DNA of 62,477 bases from Opitutaceae bacterium (GTDB lineage Bacteria; Verrucomicrobiota; Verrucomicrobiia; Opitutales; Opitutaceae), in assembly GCA_016711225.1 (NCBI GenBank), contig JADJTK010000033.1:1-62477 (forward strand), written 5' to 3'. Every line of letters starts with the position of its first letter. Position 1 is the first letter of the stretch. The notes under the pieces are model-generated. The model made no database searches. It saw nothing but the letters and a program-made list of their open reading frames with translations, and had not been told where the DNA came from. The position numbers and the translations under genes are program-made. Below, in pieces: positions 1 through 10,050 of the stretch.

Positions 1-770
1 GGCGCAGGTCGTTGATTCCCTGGGTGACAAGCCGAGCACACAACGCCCCGGGCGTGGCAGCTAGTTGACGGGAAACTCCGGCTGCGACTTTTCGCGGTCA
101 CAGTGGGTGCAGTAACCGCACGCGAAGGGCGCGTTGCATTGGTCGACAATCGCGACTGGCGGGCTCCTCCGGTCAACGCCGCCGCTTGCTAGGCCGCAGC
201 AATCCAGCCCAGGACCTCATCGTTGCGGGCAAACGCTGGTGGCGAGATCCGTCTCCACCAACAGCCCTCGGTAATCGCCGTCGCCGAGATAGGTCCATGA
301 ACTATCGATGCAGGCCACCCCAACGGAAATGGGTCCACCCCGCACTCGCACCGGTAAAACGTCTGAACCGCGATGTCGTCCCGATGGTAGTCTTTGACCG
401 GGGTCGATGATTTGACCTCCACCATCCGCCAACTTCTACTGGCGCCGGGCGCAGGATCAGGCGGCATCTATCAGCGAGCGGGAGCCCCATGCGCCGTGAA
501 GCCGGCTTCGAACACCGGTTGGCGGGACGGGCGAAAGCGGTCGCTCGTGCGATCGAACGCTCCCCGGTAGCCCGCCGGTCTCCACGCTGATTTCGCTCCC
601 CTGCCACGCCGGATCACCAATACGCTGCTCAGTGTCGCCCACCCGAGTAGCCCACCTGGGAAGCCGGCTGGAGAAGGACGAATCCTCCCTCAATTCCGGG
701 TGGTGTACCTCCAGCCACAACCGTTTGGGGCACTGGCGAGAATGCGATCAGTTTGGACTTCGAGAGCCTT
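1..770 (-). pseudogene. Decayed DUF2779-family protein, continues past left edge
   Basis: Read on the minus strand in shifting frames, the pieces of one protein appear in the right order: LSKSKLIAF near 750, RQCPKRLWLEVHHPELREDS near 730-670, PVFEAGFTAHGAPAR near 525-482, VEVKSSTPVKDYHRDDIA near 415, CIDSSWTYLGDGDYRGLL near 320, EVLGWIAAA near 190, and a cysteine cluster CNAPFACGYCTHC near 125. This matches the DUF2779 family as I recall it: a PD-(D/E)XK-like nuclease fold, with VEVKSS as the catalytic strand, followed by a C-terminal Cys cluster. The frame is broken several times. TGA and TAG codons lie at 473-468 and a TAG at 63-61 replaces an expected Trp. The number of lesions is higher than in the housekeeping genes of this window, so real decay is likely. 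Confidence 0.6.
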
Positions 771-837
771 GCGCACTAGGCGATTGAAGAGAGATCGTGG
801 AGAGGGAGGCGCAGCGCAAATGCTCAATGTGCGTCGG

Positions 838-1275
838 AGGTGCGTTCCACCCCCGACGCCCCGATGCTAGCGCGCAGGCAGTCTTCCGCCAACGGAAGGG
901 GGCGCCGCCGTGAAAGCGTAGTGCTGCACCGGCAACGCTCCACGAGATCCGGTTGATCCTTCGACGGCCCGATGGCATGCGCCGGCTGAGCTCAGTTGAC
1001 ATGCGCCCAAAGGGCATGGAGACCGACCAGCCCCTTCTTGGGGAGCCAACTCACCGATATCAACGGTCTGCGATTCTGCGGGATCTTCCCCAAGGGCAAG
1101 GAACCGTCCATCCGCACGCTGCGATCCTGGACGACGCAACCGACGCATCCCCATCGCGTCGGACGCTTACGTCTATTACGGTCCAAGCGGGTCTCCGCTC
1201 ATATCCGGACCCATCTTCGGTGCCCGCCCGCAGCAAACCACCCGAGGCCGGCACGACCCGGCGTTTCTGCATCAA
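838..1275. other. Gene-poor stretch with a possible helix-turn-helix remnant
   Basis: No convincing full gene is seen here. On the plus strand near 1040-1200 a short reading frame contains EPSIRTLRSWTTQ followed by HRVGRLRLLRSKRV. This resembles the recognition helix and wing of small excisionase-like or MerR-like DNA-binding proteins. The start is unclear and the frame does not hold beyond about 1210. It would fit an accessory island, but the match is weak. Confidence 0.25.
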
Positions 1276-1353
1276 GTGAACGATCGCAAGAGGGTCAGAG
1301 AACCAGAACCAGGGCTTGAACTGCTGTTACATTTCCATATCACTTTCAAACAA

Positions 1354-1963
1354 GTGAGAGTTAAACGTAACACAACCTCTCGACTGCTCCAGGCCTCGGA
1401 CACCGCCAAGGCCCTTGGAGTCTTCCGTGCCCGCGACTTTGTCGCCGCCGGCTATTCCCGGGAGTATCTCCGCCGACTGGTCGGCCGGAGACAGGTGCGT
1501 CAGCTCAGGCGGGGGCTCTATGCCTCTGCGGCCTTCGACGGCGACCACAACCAATCTCTCGTGGAGGCCGCCAAAAAAGTGCCGCGCGGCGTGGTCTGCC
1601 TGATCTCCACCTACAATTCCACCAGATCGGCACGCAATCGCCCCACCAGGTCTGGCTGGCGGTCCCTCGGGGCACCAATTTCCCACGTGCCGGGAAACTG
1701 CCGTTTCGGTTCTGCGAGTTCTCGGAATCCTCCCACGCCTTCGGGGTGCAGGAGCACAAAGTGGCCGGCGGTACGGTGCGCGTCTTCTCCCCGGCGAAGA
1801 CCGTCGCGGATTGCTTCAAGTATCGAAATAAGTACGGCCTCGACGTGGCCGTGGAAGCCCTGCGCGAGGGTTGGAGGGCGAAGAGATTCACCATGAACGA
1901 ACTGCCACCGCCACCGAAGTCTGCCAGGTGCGCCGGGTCGTCAACCTATCTGGAGATGCCTGA
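1354..1963 (+). pseudogene. AbiEi-type antitoxin/repressor, broken by two frameshifts
   Basis: The N-terminal 60 residues (ASDTAKALGVFRARDFVAAG, YSREYLRRLVGRRQ, LRRGLYA) form the winged-helix domain of type IV antitoxins of the AbiEi family, which neutralise AbiEii and repress their own operon. The frame shifts near 1608 (ATCTCC-ACCTACAA, one base short) and the protein continues in the next frame with LQFHQIGTQSPHQVWLAVPR and SPAKTVADCFKYRNKYGLDV. It shifts again near 1900 (CTG-CCACC, one G short) and ends in TEVCQVRRVVNLSGDA with TGA at 1961-1963. Apart from the two indels the protein is full length. A GTG at 1354 is the likely start; the frame also opens at ATG 1276. The toxin begins one base after the stop, so the genes were translationally coupled. 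Confidence 0.7.
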
Positions 1964-1964
1964 C

Positions 1965-2837
1965 ATGAGCGGTCCGAAAAACATCGCCGCCTCGGTAAAA
2001 GCCCGTCTGCAAAACGTGGCGGAACACCGCGGCGAGGAGTTCAACCTGGTCCTTGCCCGCTACGGAATCGAACGGCTGTTGTTCCGGCTGAGTCAGTCCC
2101 AATACGCTGACCGTTTCCTGCTCAAGGGGGCGATGCTGTTTGCCGTCTGGGACGACAAAACCCACCGCCCTACCCGCGATCTGGATCTCCTCGGCTTCGG
2201 ACCTACGGAAAAGGAAGCGCTGGCCCAAATTTTCCGGGAGGTGGTGGCCACACCGGTGACGGCCGACGGGATCCTCTTCGCCCCGGACTCCATCGACGCC
2301 GACGCCATCCGGGAAGACAACACGTACGGCGGTGTTCGTATCCGTCTCATGGCTAAGCTCGGCTCGGCAGAAATCCCGATTCAGGTCGACGTTGGCGCCG
2401 GGGACGCCGTGACGCCCGCGGCCGAAATGACCGTGTTCCCGGTGCTGTTGGATTTTCCAGCGCCCCATATCCGCGCCTATCCCGTTTACACGGTCGTCGC
2501 CGAGAAGTTCGAGGCGATGGTCAAACTCGGCGCCACGAACACTCGGATGAAGGATTTCTACGACCTGTGGTTTCTCTCCCGCCGGTTCGAATTTGACAGC
2601 GCAACGCTGCGAAAAGCTATAGAGGCAACGTTCTCACGCCGGCAGACGAGCCTGCCCTTGGCTCCGGAGCCCTTCACCGATGCCTTCGCAAATGATGCGA
2701 CCAAACAAGCCCAGTGGTCCGCCTTCCTACGCCGCAACGGGCTGACCGGTGCCTCGACGCAATTTGGAGAAGTCGTGGCCTTACTGCGAATGTTCATCGA
2801 ACCGATACTGCCTTCCTCAGGTCGCGCAAAACGGTGA
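1965..2837 (+). CDS. AbiEii-type nucleotidyltransferase toxin
   Basis: A 290-residue protein of the AbiEii/AbiGii family, the toxin of type IV toxin-antitoxin and abortive-infection systems. In studied members the nucleotidyltransferase fold adds nucleotides to target molecules such as tRNA. Visible landmarks are RLLFRLSQSQYADRFLLKGA (substrate-helix region), THRPTRDLDLLGFG (strand with paired Asp residues that bind metal and nucleotide), IQVDVGAGDAV (third Asp) and PVYTVVAEKFEAMVKLG with MKDFYDLW (C-terminal part typical of the family). The start at ATG 1965 follows the AbiEi stop by one base; a longer frame open from 1746 is the antitoxin's own second frame. The toxin is intact while its antitoxin is frameshifted. 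Either the shifts are sequencing errors or the toxin is silent or tolerated. Confidence 0.85.
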   Translation: MSGPKNIAASVKARLQNVAEHRGEEFNLVLARYGIERLLFRLSQSQYADRFLLKGAMLFAVWDDKTHRPTRDLDLLGFGPTEKEALAQIFREVVATPVTADGILFAPDSIDADAIREDNTYGGVRIRLMAKLGSAEIPIQVDVGAGDAVTPAAEMTVFPVLLDFPAPHIRAYPVYTVVAEKFEAMVKLGATNTRMKDFYDLWFLSRRFEFDSATLRKAIEATFSRRQTSLPLAPEPFTDAFANDATKQAQWSAFLRRNGLTGASTQFGEVVALLRMFIEPILPSSGRAKR

Positions 2838-2974
2838 GGCAACAGACGCGGTGGGACGTCGGCCGGCCTGGCCGACCAGGTCCGGCGACGACATCTACAC
2901 GACCGAGTCAGGGCGTGATGGCGTCCGCGGGGAGATCAAGTGGTAAACCAAAGTCAGCTCGTGCTGCGCCTCCA

Positions 2975-3729
2975 TCAGTCCCCGAGCCTAGTGTAGAGAT
3001 TTGTGAACCAAGTGAGTTCCTTGCGCAGGAGGCGGCGGGCATCAGGCGTCCACTGCTCGACCGGAAAGCGGCGCGTCCGCTGCCGAAACCACTGGCGGAA
3101 CAAATCCAAACCCCGGACATAAACGACGGTCGGATCCTCCGATTGGAGTGGATAGCGCCGGCGCTTCCGCGACGGCTGAGCCGCTACCGTTGCGGGAGTG
3201 GGGCTACTTTCTTCTATACGGTCCAGGACAGCGATACGCGCTCGGCGACAAGAGGCTCGCGCCCCCAGATTGCGGCAACCGCGTGGCGGAGGGAGATCAA
3301 AGAGATCGAGCCATCCGATGACTTGCTGTGAAAACCACGCCTTCGTAACACCGTGCCGCCGCGCCAGAGCCGATTGCGAAAGCCCCTCCACCTCCATCAA
3401 ACCCGAAGCGAAGCAAAGGGTGTCGAAAGCCAACAGCGGGTTGGTATGCGAGCGAACCCGGGCGCAGAACGAGGAAAGCGCGTCAGCGGTGGCCATGCGG
3501 ATCTGGGCCTGCACATCGGTTGCCTCTGGCAGTTCATCGGATTCCGGCACGGCGGTGGCCATGAGACGCCCTGATCGTCAACCTTGCCGGTGCTCCGCTT
3601 CGCATCGGGTTCATCGAGATCGCGTGCTGCAAGGGCGGCACGTTCGTCAGGAGGGAGGGAGGAGATCCAAACCCTGTAGGCCTGGACGTAGGCTGCATCG
3701 CTGTGGAGCTGCTTTTCGGTGGCGTTCAT
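2975..3729 (-). CDS. Small helix-turn-helix protein, possible frameshift
   Basis: Two overlapping frames make one plausible protein. The N-terminal part starts at ATG 3729 (MNATEKQLHSDAAYVQAYRV) and runs to about 3565. The main frame from 3562 carries a clear helix-turn-helix, LSQSALARRHGVTKAWFSQQ, followed by FDLPPPRG, and ends at 2975. The motif looks like the sigma-like HTH of small accessory DNA-binding proteins found in several Verrucomicrobia. I cannot name its role. Without the upstream part, a 195-residue protein could start at ATG 3562. It lies between the AbiE pair and the excisionase-like gene and faces the AbiE operon. Confidence 0.5.
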
Positions 3730-4515
3730 GGGACACCAAGTAGAGCAGATCTTGCGGCGTCCGGTGACATGGTCCTGTATTCGCAATGGAGTCGACGCTA
3801 GTCCGCGCTCGCCCGCCGGGCTTCTCTCGCGGTTATCGAGCGATTCTGGGCGCGCCGGCATCGCCCAGTGCCGAGCCCAGCCACGATCAGCGCTTGCCCT
3901 CGTCGTATGTGTCGAGGCGCACCCGAAAGTGTCCAAACTTCGAATCGTGACGCCACGTCAACCACCGCGTCAGCACATCTCGTCCCCACACGCCTACCGA
4001 ATTTGGTGTAGTTGAGATACCGAAGATTCGGTAGAAGCGAAAAGTTGAGGAACGAGGACGGGCGGCGACATTTGGATCAGCGAAAGGATGACGCCCATGA
4101 AGCTCACGCCCGCCCAGAGTTCGCTCGCTTTCCCAGCTACCGCCCAAACCACCGCGACGGCCGTATCAGATCTTCCCAGACCCGCGCCGGAATCTTCGTC
4201 CCCCGCTTCCAGTCCGACTCGTCCGTCCTCGCGGTAGAAGCCTTTCTCCGGCAGTCCCCCGCCTCTGACGGCGGCGAGGTCCGTCTCTGGAACCGGCACC
4301 AGCAACGACTGAGCGCGGTGGTGAAGTGGACGTTCGACAGGACCGCCAACGGCCTTCGCGCCCGCCAACGCGTCAACGTCTTCTACGACCGCCGCCTCGC
4401 CGAACTGGCCCGCGAGGTCCAAGTGCGCGAGTTCCTGCGCGAAGTGCTGCGAAAGGAGATGGCGATGACGCACGCCAACTGAGACGTCCAACCGCGAGAA
4501 ACGGGAGCAATTGCC
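3730..4515. other. Accessory stretch without a recognisable gene
   Basis: The best candidate is a plus-strand frame ending at 4482, whose last 60 residues (VKWTFDRTANGLRARQRVNV, LAELAREVQVREFLREVLRK) look like a charged helical tail. No family is recognised and the upstream part is low in protein character. The stretch ends shortly before the helix-turn-helix gene at 4516. Confidence 0.25.
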
Positions 4516-4856
4516 ATGAACGCCACCAGTCGGGCCATTCTTCAGACCGTACTCGCCACCGACCCGTCCCTGTCCGCGACCGAGAGGGGGGCCGTGCAGC
4601 GCCTCAGCAATGGTCAGGAAGAGCCTCCGACGCTTCTTGAGGATGACGGGGGCGGGCGACTGCTGGTGACCCAGCACCGGGCCGCCGAAATGCTCAGCGT
4701 AAGTCGCGTGACGATCTGGCGGATGACGCGCGACTGCGCCTGCACCCGGTTGAGATCCTGCCGGGGACCTGGCGGTATTCCTACCGCGAGCTTGCCCAAC
4801 TGCCACCAGCACGGAGCCCGTGGATCAGTCAGCGCGGCGTTTTATCTGCTGCTTAG
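4516..4856 (+). CDS. Excisionase-like helix-turn-helix protein, frameshifted
   Basis: The first 73 residues end in LVTQHRAAEMLSVSRVTIWR, a MerR/excisionase-type recognition helix. At about 4733 (GCGCGACTGCGCCTG) the frame breaks. In the next frame the protein continues logically as RLHPVEILPGTWRYSYRELA and stops at TAG 4854-4856, giving about 113 residues. Proteins of this layout act as excisionases or small regulators of integrated elements. The position, some 380 bp from the 3' end of a tRNA gene, fits a directionality factor for an element inserted at that tRNA, although no integrase gene is left. A perfect hairpin follows the stop. Confidence 0.6.
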
Positions 4857-4873
4857 TCCTGAGCCCTATGGGG

Positions 4874-4894
4874 CCCGAACGATCAACGTTCGGG
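4874..4894. terminator. Perfect 8-bp hairpin after the helix-turn-helix gene
   Basis: CCCGAACG at 4874-4881 and CGTTCGGG at 4887-4894 form an uninterrupted stem with a 5-nt loop, 18 bp after the stop of the preceding gene. There is no T tract, so it may be a terminator or a protein-binding palindrome. Confidence 0.4.
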
Positions 4895-4915
4895 TCGATG
4901 AGGTTGGGAGTTGGG

Positions 4916-5110
4916 ACGAGGCCCTAGCAGGCACCGGGGCCGCAAATCCGTTCCCCACAGGAGCCTCCCACGGTTCTCAGTGTAAAAAACTACGGGAAAA
5001 CTACGGGGTCCAGTTGAGACGACGACCCTGGCAGGCGCCGGGGCGGCCGATTTGTTTCCGCAGGAGCCCCCGCGATCAGCAGTGTAAAAAACTACGGTGT
5101 AAACTACGGG
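4916..5110. repeat. Two imperfect tandem units carrying ACTACGG iterons
   Basis: Unit 1 (4916-5008) and unit 2 (5022-5110) share an ordered set of blocks: ACGA(GG)CCCT.GCAGGC, CCGGGGC, CAGGAGCC, CAGTGTAAAAAACTACGG and a second AACTACGG. ACTACGG occurs directly at 4989, 5000, 5091 and 5103, and inverted as CCGTAGT at 5130-5136. The outer copies also form an inverted repeat (AACTACGGG 5102-5110 and CCCGTAGTT 5129-5137). Such clusters beside a tRNA 3' end resemble integrase or excisionase arm sites. The pattern is seen directly; the role is inferred. Confidence 0.6.
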
Positions 5111-5195
5111 TTCTTTTACCAAAAGTCGCCCGTAGTTACCCGAAGTCACATTTTGAAAAGCACTCACCGCTGACTTCCATAAGTCATTCAACAAG

Positions 5196-5224
5196 AAACC
5201 CCTGGAAGATGATTCCAGGGGTTT
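5196..5224 (-). terminator. Terminator hairpin after tRNA-Met
   Basis: AAACCCCTGGAA (5196-5207) and TTCCAGGGGTTT (5213-5224) form a perfect 12-bp stem with a 5-nt loop, 9 bp beyond the tRNA 3' end. Read on the minus strand it is followed by CTTGTTG. It probably ends the tRNA transcript. Confidence 0.7.
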
Positions 5225-5232
5225 CAAATTGG

Positions 5233-5306
<74 letters not shown>

Positions 5307-5526
5307 ATAGGTGATGAGGGGCGGGAACGTGAGTTTCACTTGGGGCACTGTCAATGGCCATTTCCCGAAATTGTCTAAACAAGTTCTACCCGCCCAAGCG
5401 CGTACGGCCAAACAACCATCCCTTCGTGCGAATCGGCACCTCCACATACCCAGTCTTGCACCCCACTTCCGCGCCCCGCTTACTTATCCGTTTGTCGCTC
5501 CGCGCCCTCCCTCCTTCTGCGCCTTC

Positions 5527-6477
5527 ATGACTGGTACCCTCCACGCCCTCCTCCACCAAAGCCTCGACTACGCAGGGCTGTTTCCGCCGGCGTCCTTGTC
5601 GATGGCACAGGCCACCGCAACCTTCGCCGATAGTCGCCACGAGGGCGCCGCGGCGCTGGTGTCCCGTTTCGTCTGCCCCGCCCCGCGTCTCGCGGAACTG
5701 GCAACCTTCCTCACGGCCTTGCCGGTGCCCGTGCGCGTCGCAGCCATTCTGCGTGGTGGGAAATCGGCCGGGGAGTGCCTCGCCAACTTGGAGACAGAGT
5801 TGGCAGCATTGGCCACGCGCTCCAGCGCGAGCGACGCCATCGCGGTCGACACCCTCGAGCTCAGGCTCCCCCCTGATGCCTTGGAAGGCCCCGCGCTGCG
5901 CAAGCTGCTGGCGGCGATCCTAGCCCTGCTCAGCCGGCAGCCCGGTGCAGCCCGCCAGGTATTCCTGGAGATTGCCCCCTCCCCTGTGCTGCTCGACCAA
6001 CTCGGCCAGGTAGCCGAGTCCGCAGACAGACTGCGCGAAGCCGCGCCCATCACCCTCGGCTACAAGCTGCGCACCGGAGGCAGCGATGCCTCCTCGGTCC
6101 CCTCACTCGCACTGGTGGCAGCAGCGCTGGCCGCAGCCCACGCCCACCGCCTGCCGATGAAATGTACCGGGGGCCTGCACCATCCCGTGCGAGGGAAATA
6201 CGCGGGGGCCGATCACGCGCTACATGGTTTCATCAACTTGCTAACCGCCGCCGCCCTAGCCCACCACCATCAGGCTGCGGCAGCGGAACTTGAGGCAGTG
6301 CTCGCCGAAGAACACCCGCTAGCCTTCGTCTTCGGGCCAGAAACACTTCAATGGGGCAGCCGCAGCCTGCCCGTCGCCGCGCTCACGGCCGCCCGTGACC
6401 AATTCCTGACGTCCTTCGGCAGTTGTTTCACGGACATCCCTCGCACGGAGCTGCGGCGGATGGGTTGGTGGGAGTAG
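5527..6477 (+). CDS. Conserved protein of unknown function
   Basis: A 316-residue soluble protein starting at ATG 5527 (MTGTLHALLHQSLDYAGLFP); the frame is open upstream to 5311 but that extension is low-complexity and probably not coding. The C-terminal half has alternating strand/helix character and the motif LPMKCTGGLHHPVRGKYAGA, which I associate with a conserved TIM-barrel-like hypothetical family in Planctomycetes and Verrucomicrobia. There is no signal peptide and no known active site that I can assign. It converges with clpX and ends about 100 bp from the clpX stop. Confidence 0.7.
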   Translation: MTGTLHALLHQSLDYAGLFPPASLSMAQATATFADSRHEGAAALVSRFVCPAPRLAELATFLTALPVPVRVAAILRGGKSAGECLANLETELAALATRSSASDAIAVDTLELRLPPDALEGPALRKLLAAILALLSRQPGAARQVFLEIAPSPVLLDQLGQVAESADRLREAAPITLGYKLRTGGSDASSVPSLALVAAALAAAHAHRLPMKCTGGLHHPVRGKYAGADHALHGFINLLTAAALAHHHQAAAAELEAVLAEEHPLAFVFGPETLQWGSRSLPVAALTAARDQFLTSFGSCFTDIPRTELRRMGWWE

Positions 6478-6578
6478 CAGCCGACCACTCTCCGCCGGAA
6501 CGACCCTCCGGTCACCGCGCCGCGGACGCGCCTCCCGGGACTCCCGGTGGCGCTGCCGACGGATCGCAGCGCCGCACC

Positions 6579-7865
<1,287 letters not shown>

Positions 7866-7914
7866 CGGGGGAGAGGCGCGATCGCAGCGCGGGGAGTGAG
7901 GGAAACTGGCGTGG

Positions 7915-8532
7915 TCAAGCCACGGCCTTGAGCGTGGTGGCGGCCTCGGCGCGGCTCTCAAAGACCTTGTCCACGATGCCATACGTGAGGGCCTCCTGGG
8001 CGCTCATGTAGTAGTCGCGGTCCGAGTCCTTCTCGACTTCGTCAGCGGTCTTGCCGGTGTGCTTGGCGATGATTTCGTTGAGCGTGCGGCGCCAACGGAT
8101 GATCTCCTTGGCCTGGATGGCGATGTCGGCCGTCTGGCCGGAAGCGCCCCCGGTGGGTTGGTGGATCATCACGCGGCTGTTGGGCAGGGCGAAGCGCTTG
8201 CCCTTGGTACCGCCGGCCAGCAGCACTGTCGCCATCGAGGCGGCCATGCCGATGCAGTAGGTCACCACATCGCACTGCAGGAAGTTCATCGTGTCGTAGA
8301 TGGCCATACCACCGGTAACCACGCCGCCCGGGGAGTTGATGTACAGATGGATGTCCTTCTTCGGATCCTCCATCTGCAGGAACAACATCTGGGCGATCAC
8401 CAGATTGGCCACGGCATCGTCGATTGGCGTGCCGATGAAGATGATCCGGTCCTTCAGTAGGCGCGAGTAGATGTCCATGCTCCGCTCGCCGCGGCCGGTG
8501 TTTTCAAGGACGATCGGGACGTAGTAGCTCAC
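7915..8532 (-). CDS. clpP: ATP-dependent Clp protease proteolytic subunit ClpP
   Basis: A 205-residue serine peptidase forming the barrel-shaped chamber that degrades substrates fed by ClpX. The catalytic triad is visible: Ser99 in GMAASMATV, His124 in VMIHQPTGG and Asp173 in DSDRDYYMS. The oxyanion/strand region INSPGGVVTGGMAIYD is canonical. Length matches the family. It starts at ATG 8532, 28 bp after the trigger factor stop, and lies in the conserved tig-clpP-clpX cluster. Confidence 0.97.
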   Translation of the reverse strand: MSYYVPIVLENTGRGERSMDIYSRLLKDRIIFIGTPIDDAVANLVIAQMLFLQMEDPKKDIHLYINSPGGVVTGGMAIYDTMNFLQCDVVTYCIGMAASMATVLLAGGTKGKRFALPNSRVMIHQPTGGASGQTADIAIQAKEIIRWRRTLNEIIAKHTGKTADEVEKDSDRDYYMSAQEALTYGIVDKVFESRAEAATTLKAVA

Positions 8533-8560
8533 GGTGGTGGTGTGGGTTGGCCCGACCGGC

Positions 8561-9877
8561 TCAAGCCTTTGCGGGCGCGGGAGTCACCGTAGCCTGCGCG
8601 ACCACGAAATCAAGGGCCTTGTCCAACAGCAGGGATTGCTGCATCGCGCGCACCCGCTCGCGGTCCTTGCCGAGCTCCTTGGCGAGCTTGTCGGGGGTCT
8701 GGCCGGAGCGCATGGCCTCCATGCGCAGGAACCGGTTAATGTCATTGTCGTTGAGCTCAACCTTCTCCTCGACGGCGATACGGCCGAGGATGACCTGGAT
8801 CTTCGCGTTGCGGGTGGCCGCCTTGCGGGCGTCCTCATAAAGCTGCTTCTTGTTCTGCTCGAAGCTCTCCTGCGGCACGCCGCGGCGCATGTTCTCCTCA
8901 ATGAAGCGGCGCAGGATGGTCTGCGTCTCCGACTCGATGAGACTGGCGGGAACCTCGAACTCGACCGCGGCGGCCAGCGCGTCGGTGACCTGGCGGCGCT
9001 GCTGCGAGCGACCCTCCATCTCCTTCTGGTACTTGATGTGTTCGCGGGTGCGCGCCTGCAGGGCCTCGAGGGTGTCCACCTGGTGGCCCTTGAGGAACTC
9101 GGCGTCGATTTCGGGCAGCACGCGCTCGCGCACCTCGAGAACTTCAACGGCGTAAACGGCTTCCTTGCCGGCGAGCTCGGTCACATGGAATTCGGCCGGG
9201 AAAGTGATCGTTACGTCCTTTTTGTCACCCTTCACAAGGCCGGCGAGGTGCTGGCCGAGACCGGGGATGAGGCCTTCGGCGCCCTCGACTTCCTCCCAGG
9301 TCTGCGGGGCTTTGCCGAAGATGGCGCGATCAGGCACGAGCTCGGCCACGGCCTGCTCACCGATCTTGCCCTCGTAGGAGAGCTTCACGTAGTCGGACTT
9401 CTGCGCGGCGCGCTCCACTTCCTTGAAATCGGCGCGCTCGGCGCGCATGCCCTGGATGGCGGCCTCGACGTCGGCATCGGTCACCTCGACGGCAGCCACC
9501 TCGGTGGGCAGCCCCTTGTATTCGGGGAGCGTGAACTGCGGCTGCACGTCGACGGTGACCGTCACCGCCGCCGACAACGACTTCTCGATCAGGCCTTCCT
9601 TCACGTCGGTGACGGCATAGACGTCGAGCTTGGACTGCTCGATACCGTCGCGGTAGGCCTTGGTGACCACCTTGCTGTGGAATTCGTCAGCGATCTCCTT
9701 GGCGAAGCGCTTCTCGACCACCGCGGTCGGGAGCTTGCCCGCGCGGAAGCCGGGCATGCTGGCCACCTTGGCGATTTCGGCCACCACGGCCTTGTACACG
9801 CCTTCGACTTCGCTCTGGTCGAGGGTGACAACGAGGGTCTTGCGGGTTGCGGAGACGTCTTGAATTTCGAGGTTCAC
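8561..9877 (-). CDS. tig: Trigger factor, ribosome-associated chaperone
   Basis: A 438-residue chaperone and peptidyl-prolyl isomerase that binds ribosomal protein L23 at the exit tunnel. The N-terminal ribosome-binding domain has the signature GFRAGKLP. The middle FKBP-type domain spans roughly residues 150-240 (KSDYVKLSYEGKIG, TITFPAEFHVTELAGK) and the C-terminal helical domain follows. The most likely start is GTG 9877, giving MNLEIQDVSATRK, since family members begin right there; the frame is open upstream to 9997 but that part is not conserved in character. First gene of tig-clpP-clpX. Confidence 0.95.
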   Translation of the reverse strand: MNLEIQDVSATRKTLVVTLDQSEVEGVYKAVVAEIAKVASMPGFRAGKLPTAVVEKRFAKEIADEFHSKVVTKAYRDGIEQSKLDVYAVTDVKEGLIEKSLSAAVTVTVDVQPQFTLPEYKGLPTEVAAVEVTDADVEAAIQGMRAERADFKEVERAAQKSDYVKLSYEGKIGEQAVAELVPDRAIFGKAPQTWEEVEGAEGLIPGLGQHLAGLVKGDKKDVTITFPAEFHVTELAGKEAVYAVEVLEVRERVLPEIDAEFLKGHQVDTLEALQARTREHIKYQKEMEGRSQQRRQVTDALAAAVEFEVPASLIESETQTILRRFIEENMRRGVPQESFEQNKKQLYEDARKAATRNAKIQVILGRIAVEEKVELNDNDINRFLRMEAMRSGQTPDKLAKELGKDRERVRAMQQSLLLDKALDFVVAQATVTPAPAKA

Positions 9878-9978
9878 GGCAAAAATCGGAATCGGTGGTT
9901 GGAGATGCGGAATCGGGGACGCTACGCGGCGCCCATTTTCGCGGTCAATCCCCCTTTTCGGGAGAAGGTGGAACAAAT

Positions 9979-10017
9979 CGGGCCCCGCACCCGCCATGGT
10001 GGCGTCTGCGGGGCCCG
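9979..10017 (-). terminator. Perfect 11-bp inverted repeat between two minus-strand genes
   Basis: CGGGCCCCGCA at 9979-9989 pairs with TGCGGGGCCCG at 10007-10017 around a 17-nt loop. On the minus strand, after the stop at 10051, the stem is followed by ATTTGTTCC. It likely ends the upstream secreted-protein transcript and separates it from tig. Confidence 0.55.
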
Positions 10018-10050
10018 AAAACTGTCGATTGGTCTCCTTGCGACGACGGC

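Noticed and set aside
3994..4812. 272-residue minus-strand frame in the left island
   Set aside because: It runs antisense to the excisionase-like gene and has no motifs; composition is typical of a shadow frame.
4916..5110. Direct repeats that might be a CRISPR or a plasmid origin
   Set aside because: Only two units, imperfect along their whole length, no spacers and no replication gene nearby. An integrase/excisionase site cluster is more likely.
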